Assembly: GCA_028554755.1 (NCBI GenBank)
Contig: JAPTOF010000005.1
Coordinates: 951,501 to 1,015,500, forward strand
DNA: 64,000 nucleotides
Source: Cordia subcordata
Taxonomy: Eukaryota > Streptophyta > Magnoliopsida > Boraginales > Cordiaceae
Reading direction: 5' to 3'
The notes beneath the pieces are model-generated. The model was given only the letters and a program-made list of their open reading frames with translations. It had not been told where the DNA came from and did no database searches. The position numbers were made by a program, and so were the translations under genes. Of this stretch, positions 58,263 to 64,000 are shown piece after piece; positions within the stretch are counted from its first letter, which is position 1, and every line of letters begins with the position of its first letter.

Positions 58263-59662
58263 CGACATTGGCACCCAGCTAGGGGCGTTAAAACTAGTGC
58301 TCCTACGAGGCATCCTAGGCTTGTTCATATTTTTCTTGCTCTTGTCATATTTACTTGCCTTTACTTTTGTATGTAGTTAATTAGTTTTCTTGTACTTATT
58401 CTTGCTTGTATATAGTAGATTAGATTGCTTTTGTTTCTTTTACCTTTTGATATTTTAGGCTTTTTTTTGCTTGTTTTCATTCTTAATAGGTTAGGTTTTT
58501 GCTCACTTGTTCTTGCTCATTTCCGTCATTTGTGCATCAGTCCTACACCTCTTGCATACATCCTTGGTTATCATTTCAAATGTCAATGTGAGCTTGCATA
58601 ATATTATCTACTAATTTCTTCTTTGTTTTTGAGCATTCGTGTTTTCTAAAAAAGATGGAGACTAGTAGATAAATGGATTGTCTTTGGCATTTGTGAACTA
58701 CATGCAAACAAGGTTGCATCTATCCTTCTTTTACTTGTCTTTTTCTATCCCCTTCACATTCCCCATATGTGTTTCATGTGCTTGCTTGTCACGTGCTTAC
58801 TGCTATTTGCTTGAGGACAAGCAAAGTTTAGGTTTAGGGGTGTGGTAGTTCCTTTTAATGTTTATATCATGTTTTGAGTAGATTTCCATAGCATGCATTA
58901 TTTTTACTCAAAATGTATTCAATTTTTTGATTTTTTTTTGCATGTTTTGAATTGGTTTATCTCCATGTTGGTTGGAGAGTTGGCCTTTGCTATTGACTTA
59001 ATAGATTAGAGAAGATGAGGGTGTATTGTAGGGAGTGAAAAGAGTGTGGTGTATGACTTAGACATTGAAGAGAATCCTTTTGAAAATTGTGGGAAGCAAA
59101 CACTTCTAAGAATGCAGCTTCTAGTTTTCCCACAACTTGGTTGAAAAAAAGTGTTTTTAAGAGTTGTTGATATGAGTGCCCCCTCCTTGATTAGCACTTT
59201 TAGTATACCTTAGCTTTTTCTTTTTCTTTTCTTTTTGTTTATCTTATGAATTGAGGGAAAAAAATGGAAAAATACGAAAAATGAAAAAAATACAAAAAAA
59301 TGAAAAAAAAAGTTAAAATGAGAAAAATCAAAAGGCAACAAAAAGATTAAAAAGTGAAGTATGTTGAATAAGTGTCAAGTGACATAATGTCAATTTGACA
59401 CAAGTATTCTCTTTTGTTATTTCATTGTATTATGATAAAGCTCTTACATTATTTTATGAGCGATTATGATGTATTCTTCTTTTCCTTGTATCTTTAGGGC
59501 TAAGTGCATGATGAGCGGCCATGTTAGTTGATAGGGCATAAAGTATCAACAGTTGGTGGAATCCTAAGTTTATGACGGTTTTAGCTACTTGGAAACTTTC
59601 CAAGAGGCGCGAGATCCATTGTGATTAAGAGGAGGATTTGGAAAAGACTAGGAAACCCTTAT
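58263..59662 (+). other. 3' region of element G
   Basis: No gene. Hairpin CTACG-AGGCAT-CCTAG (58303-58318, one mismatch); perfect hairpin TTGCTTG-AGGA-CAAGCAA (58807-58824) with PPT-like AGTTTAGGTTTAGGGGTG; T-rich then A-rich tract (about 59210-59355). It ends before the terminal PPT. Confidence 0.7.
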
Positions 59663-61014
59663 TGTTAGGATTAGTATACCCTAAAGCTCACTTGTACATG
59701 ACATTTTTTATGTTAAACAATGAAAAATCATTTTTGTTAATGGAATTATAAGTTTCTCTCGGTTATGTTTTATTAATGCATGTATAAAGGTCCTTTGACT
59801 CGAACTAATTGGGTATGCAGTGAGGTTGGATACACAGTAGGTCCAAGTCTAGTCACGTCATAAATTGAATCCATAACCGAATAGTAGTATTGGGCACTCT
59901 ATTGGGATAAGGCTATATTGAGCAAGTCTCCTCTTTAAGGGTGATCTACCTAGGTCATTGGAGGACTTTCCAGATTTGTCTCAATAGTATGTGTGTCACG
60001 TATTGGATAGGACCATTGTGAGTATGTTTTCTAGAGACGTACTATCAAAAAAAGAAAACAAGGCACTTACTACTACTAAATGATCATTGCTCTTAATCTT
60101 GAGAATATGTCAATGAACTAATGAAGTTAGGGTTTGGTATTTTGATTCACTATAGGTGAGATCTTACTTTATTAAGATCAACAGCCTTGTACATTGAGTG
60201 CTAAGTTCTAATTAATTGGAACACGCATATGCATTATGAATCTTTGTGTCTCCTTTGGGATTGTCCAAATTTATCATCCGAATCTAGATATAGTGATACT
60301 ACCTTTATAGGTTTATGGGTCATATGGCTTAAGGGTCGCTCCCGAGATAAAGAGATTCCATGACCAAGGATGATTGGCAATAGGACAAGAAACCCAACAA
60401 AAAAAGATACAGCTAAGGAGGTGATACTACACAAGCCAAAGGACCGGTCTTAGCTGTGGATATACATAGAGGGGCATTATGGTCAATTATTTAATAGGTC
60501 AAAGACAAAGTTCACATTGATAAGCCTCTGGGTAATAGCAATTATTCTTGGCATGCAACTTTGAGGTTATAGTGGAATAGATCGGAGTTAAAAATAATTA
60601 TTATGTCACCTAGATTGGGCAAGGACATTTTTAATTATTTTTGGAAGCCAAGGTTAATTGTGTCTTCTTGGTCCCTTCCTTAGTTGAAATGGCTTTGAGA
60701 TTGTAATCTTGAAAGAGCAAATTCCATATTATGGTAGTAGCCTTATTGTGCCAAAGCTTGGAATTGGGTTTGGACTTTCTTTAGAGTCCAAGATAACCTA
60801 ATTGGGCTAGGATGGTTTCCTATTAGGCTTGGGCCTTCACATGAATTATGGACTATATGTTGGGCTTGGATGGTGGGCTTGGACCGAGTTTTCCAAGACA
60901 AGTGGAAAACTTGCAAAAGACTTCAAAAACAAGTGGACAACTTGCATAAGTCTTCCAAGACAAGTAGGCAACTTGCAAAAGACTACAAAAACAATTGGAC
61001 AACTTGCGTAAGTC
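59663..61014 (+). repeat. 3'-truncated copia LTR
   Basis: Starts TGTTAGGATTAGTATACC and follows the solo LTR (29203-31101, minus) for about 1350 bases. It breaks off exactly at the end of a 31-bp repeat unit; region H copy 2 follows. No target duplication can be given because the right end is lost. Confidence 0.88.
60891..61014 (+). repeat. Four 31-bp units in an ABAB arrangement, in copia LTR
   Basis: Units 60891-60921, 60922-60952, 60953-60983 and 60984-61014 are all exactly 31 bases. Units 1 and 3 start TTCCAAGACAAGT and end AAAAGAC; units 2 and 4 have AAAAACAA[G/T]TGGACAACTTG and end TAAGTC, so the higher-order period is 62. Each holds an inverted repeat CAAGT..ACTTG. Confidence 0.92.
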
Positions 61015-61101
61015 AAAAAAGCCTGGTCTTCGGCGATTTCATGTGTAAATATTTATGGTTATTGCTTGTAGTTTCATTTAAAAGAAGCATAAGATGTTTT
61101 G
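61015..61101 (+). other. Region H copy 2, left part
   Basis: Matches 49320-49395 (GGCGATTTCATGT... AAGATGTTTTG). Ends with TTTTG, the left copy of the target duplication of solo LTR E. Confidence 0.75.
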
Positions 61102-63196
61102 TGATGTGTTTGTTTTGTGTGTTTATGTATTACATGTATATACTTGTTTTGAGGTGTTTTGAGCTTCATTTAATGTATTAGTATAGCATTTAGGTCATAC
61201 TTGTGCATATTAGGGTCTACACGTTCATAGTTGAAGTTAGGACTTAAATGCTACACTAATGTACGTTTGTTGCTTGTTCAAGGTGTGATTTGGGAAGATA
61301 ATTGGAGCTTAATTGAGGGTGATTGAAGTGTGGAACAAAGCCAAGGGTGTTTTGGACGCGAAGGAATGAAGAAAAGTGCTTTTGGAAGTGGTCGGACGAA
61401 AGAAGGAGCAACCGAGGCAAAACTGAGCGCAACATGAGCCAAATTCGGATCTTGCAAACTAAAAAGGACATGGACAAATTTTGGATACATTTTAGGGTGC
61501 AAAATATGGCTTGGGAGATCCCCCACGATGATACAAAGCCATAGAAAAAAATGGTGCGCGAATCGGAGCTAAAACGAGCAAGATATGACCATTTTACTAT
61601 CAAGATCGGCTAGGTCGACCGGCCGGATCAGAACCTGGGCCAATTTTGGCTGGTCGACTTAGGCCCAATGCCGGTCGACCGGCTGGGCCCCCGGCTGGGC
61701 GCGTTAATAGCTCTATTTAAGCCATTTTTCAGCCCTTTTTGAAGGGGAATAACACCCAAATCAAACACCCATTTCCCTAAACCTAAAATCCACCAAAAAT
61801 CACCTCACACACTCATTTCTAAACACATTTAACACTTAGAATCAAGGATCTAAGAGGATCAAACACTAGGATTTGGGGCATAGTTCATGGTTTGTAAAGC
61901 TTGGCTATGGATAGAAGGGTATCTCTCTTTTATCCTAAGTCTAATTATGTTTAATTAAAGCTATGTAGGGTGATCATATCTTGTATTTACGGATTGATTA
62001 CTACTTTATATTAATGGAAACTTGATGGATTTATGTATATATGCCTTATGCTTATGGCTTCAAAGGCTATTTTACATACATGTCTATGTGTTTGTTGAAA
62101 TGCCTCAATGATGTAGCATATATATATTGAAGTCTATTGTGCTATTAACCATTTCTAAATCATTATGCTAGTATGTCTATGTGTTTGTGTGGTGACTACA
62201 TGAAGTGGGTATGACTATATACATGTCTATGTGTGTGTTAGCATACTTAATAGCATAACTAGCTTCTATTGCATGCATGTCGGGTGCTATTGCTTAAATT
62301 GGTGTAATCTAAACATGTCTATGTGTTTAGTAGTAGAATATACCAGTGTATTCTCAAATGTCATGCCTTAGATGTGTTTGCCATGCGCTTTAATGTCAAT
62401 TTCTGCTAATTGTGATGCGATCGATGGTGCACAACTAGTATCTAGCCTAGGTTGAGTCCCCTTTGGCTTTAAATCCAGCCAATAGGAGTCCGATAGGTTT
62501 AGTTGACCTTAGTTCACTTAGGAAGGCTAGTTAGTCCACCCTAACACCCTAGGTTCATAAGGACCATGCCGTAGCTCTGAGTGAGGCGAAGCTTAGGGAT
62601 GGACTCGCACCGAGTCCTAAGGCCAGATTGGGGAACTAATTAGAGGACTAAGTGCTAAGGTTAGATCGATCTAAACTCACCTAGAATCTTATTGGCTAGC
62701 CCTAATTCCTAAGTCATAAAGACCATGCCGTACTACTAGGCATCGCCACCTAGGGACGGACCCGCACTGAGGCTTAGGGTACCAATTAAGAGGCTAATTA
62801 TAGGTTTAGATTAGAGCTCTTAGTATAATCCATCAAGTAACCCTAGAAAGACGTAGTAATCACCATAAACAAGATGTAATCACCTTAGTCTCCCATTTCC
62901 AACATTTGAATCCCCTTAGATCACTTGATTCCCTCATCACACACATACCACTTTTTTTTTTTTTTTTTCTTGCGTGTAGCTTAGATTTATCTTTCTCGAG
63001 CTCCCCTCAAACCAAAAACCCAAAAAAAAAACATTGTAGTTAGGACCTCAGCACGTATCTTTTAGGATGCACTTAGCTTAGGACACTATACATTTTAGGC
63101 CTCCCCGTGGATTCGACCCCGCACTCGCACACACCGTACTACACACGACCCGTGCGCTTGCGGGCTATTTAGGCTTGTGCTCAAATAGCGATATCA
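61102..63196 (+). repeat. Solo gypsy LTR E with TTTTG target duplication
   Basis: TGATGTGTTTG...GATATCA, 2095 bases, flanked by TTTTG (61097-61101 and 63197-63201). It has GGTCGACCGGC palindromes (about 61612-61682), a TATTTAA box (61714-61720), four CATGTCTATGTG motifs, hairpin TTGGCTTTAAATCCAGCCAA (62463-62482) and hairpin GGACTC-GCACC-GAGTCC (62601-62617). No internal region, so it is a product of LTR-LTR recombination. ORFs 61256-61603 are chance frames. It is the best reference copy for the LTRs of elements 1 and C. Confidence 0.95.
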
Positions 63197-64000
63197 TTTT
63201 GATATCTTTGCAATGTTTCTTTATAAAGCTTGTATTAGCAATAGCAAAGTGTATTATTGTAATCTTTAAAGACCAAGGAGAAAAACAAGAAAATAGCATA
63301 GAGGAACACTTTGCCGGGTGAGCTTGCCGATCGACCAGATAAGGCAGAAAAAGCAATTAATTGTGCTGTTTTGTTAAAGATTATAGGGAGCCATTAAAAA
63401 GGGATTCTAACGTATTTTGGTGGATGTTTATAATGCATTGATTTATGTTTTAATATATTTGCATAAGCATGATTGCCACCTAGAAATATGTCCACTCATT
63501 AGGGTTTACAAAAATCGGTCAAACCTATGAGCTGATTCTCAAAGATAGTTAAGTTTAATAAAATGGCTTAGATAAGATAATTGTAAGTGTTATGTCTATA
63601 GATGCCGTGCAATCTAATGACAACATCAAAAGAACTTAACTTGGCATTTACAAATATATATCAACCTAAGGGTCTATGCACCCAGATCTAGGCAAGTAAT
63701 CTATTATGGAATTGCAATGTTTTAGTAACACAGAGGGGATTCACAAAAACCAAAGGGTTTTGCAAATCCAAAGCATGTTTAGATCTAAAACAAAAGCAAG
63801 AATACCAAAAATAGAGAAAACGCTTATGTTAAAATATTGAGTGGGAGAAGGGACTGGAAATACCCCACGGCTTTCCATATCTGATTCATGCTAATAGTAA
63901 ATGTCATTAACTTCCCCGTCGGAAGGTGACACTTTATCTAGATTTAACACGGTGAAACATAAAATGTTTATTCAAAAGGGTGTTAGTAAGTTTGGCCATC
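63197..64000 (+). other. Region H copy 2, right part (runs off the window)
   Basis: Matches 49398-50090 of copy 1, including ATTGCCACCTAGAAATATG and the first hairpin (CTTCC-CCGTC-GGAAG, 63912-63926). A short stretch (about 63262-63360) is absent from copy 1. If H is a copia leader, copia gag should start a few hundred bases past the window edge. Confidence 0.7.

Larger units (their letters stand above)
55420..59662 (+). mobile_element. Element G: non-autonomous Athila-like element, 3' LTR missing
   Basis: LTR 55420-56841, tRNA-Asp primer site, an ORF remnant homologous to that of F, and the shared 3' region; it breaks at 59662 where a copia LTR begins. It is inserted in the copia 3' LTR. 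Its LTR is shorter (about 1.4 kb) than in the other elements. Confidence 0.85.

Overview
The window is repeat-only plant nuclear DNA, most likely heterochromatin of a flowering plant. It is AT-rich, contains no intact host gene, and consists of nested and decayed transposons. Evidence for a plant: Athila-type Ty3/gypsy elements primed by tRNA-Asp, Ty1/copia elements, a CACTA (En/Spm) transposon with TNP2, DUF4216/4218 and Ptta-type coding remains, and a captured exon of a plant LRR receptor kinase. I see no rRNA, tRNA, CRISPR or bacterial-type features. I label the elements 1, A to G, and H for my own use.

Layout. 1-2624: element 1, a minus-strand non-autonomous Athila-like element, cut by a CACTA transposon. 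2625-11938: that CACTA element, with terminal and subterminal repeats, a 4-unit tandem repeat, a captured receptor-kinase exon and two broken transposon genes. 11939-12895: LTR fragment. 12896-13601 and 24784-about 25506: minus-strand copia remnant split by element A. 13602-24783: element A, an Athila-type element with both LTRs and a perfect 5-bp target duplication (CCAAA). 25507-25619 and 39083-43904: element C, split by element B (25620-39082). B itself holds a solo copia LTR (29203-31101, duplication GCCAA) and a truncated copia LTR (34088-34862). C holds a solo gypsy LTR, D (41013-42901). 43905-49216: element F, with a composite LTR and a zinc-knuckle protein remnant. 49217-55419: leader-like region H, copia gag-pol remains and a 3' LTR. 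55420-59662: element G, inserted in that copia LTR. 59663-61014: truncated copia LTR with a 31-bp repeat array. 61015-64000: second copy of H, split by solo LTR E (61102-63196, duplication TTTTG).

How the parts relate. A and B carry degraded gag and protease-RT-RNase H-integrase genes. Elements 1, C, F and G share untranslated regions with A and B but carry a different single ORF without a polymerase, so they look like a non-autonomous family that relied on A/B-type enzymes. All coding regions are broken.

The most interesting signal is in the non-coding parts. Several short inverted repeats recur at fixed places in these elements: in the 3' half of the LTRs, just after the ORF, and against the polypurine tract. 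Some keep pairing through compensatory base changes (TTGGCT..AGCCAA versus TTAGCT..AGCTAA; TTGCTTG..CAAGCAA versus TTGCTTA..TAAGCAA). This suggests selected RNA or DNA structures shared by autonomous and non-autonomous members.
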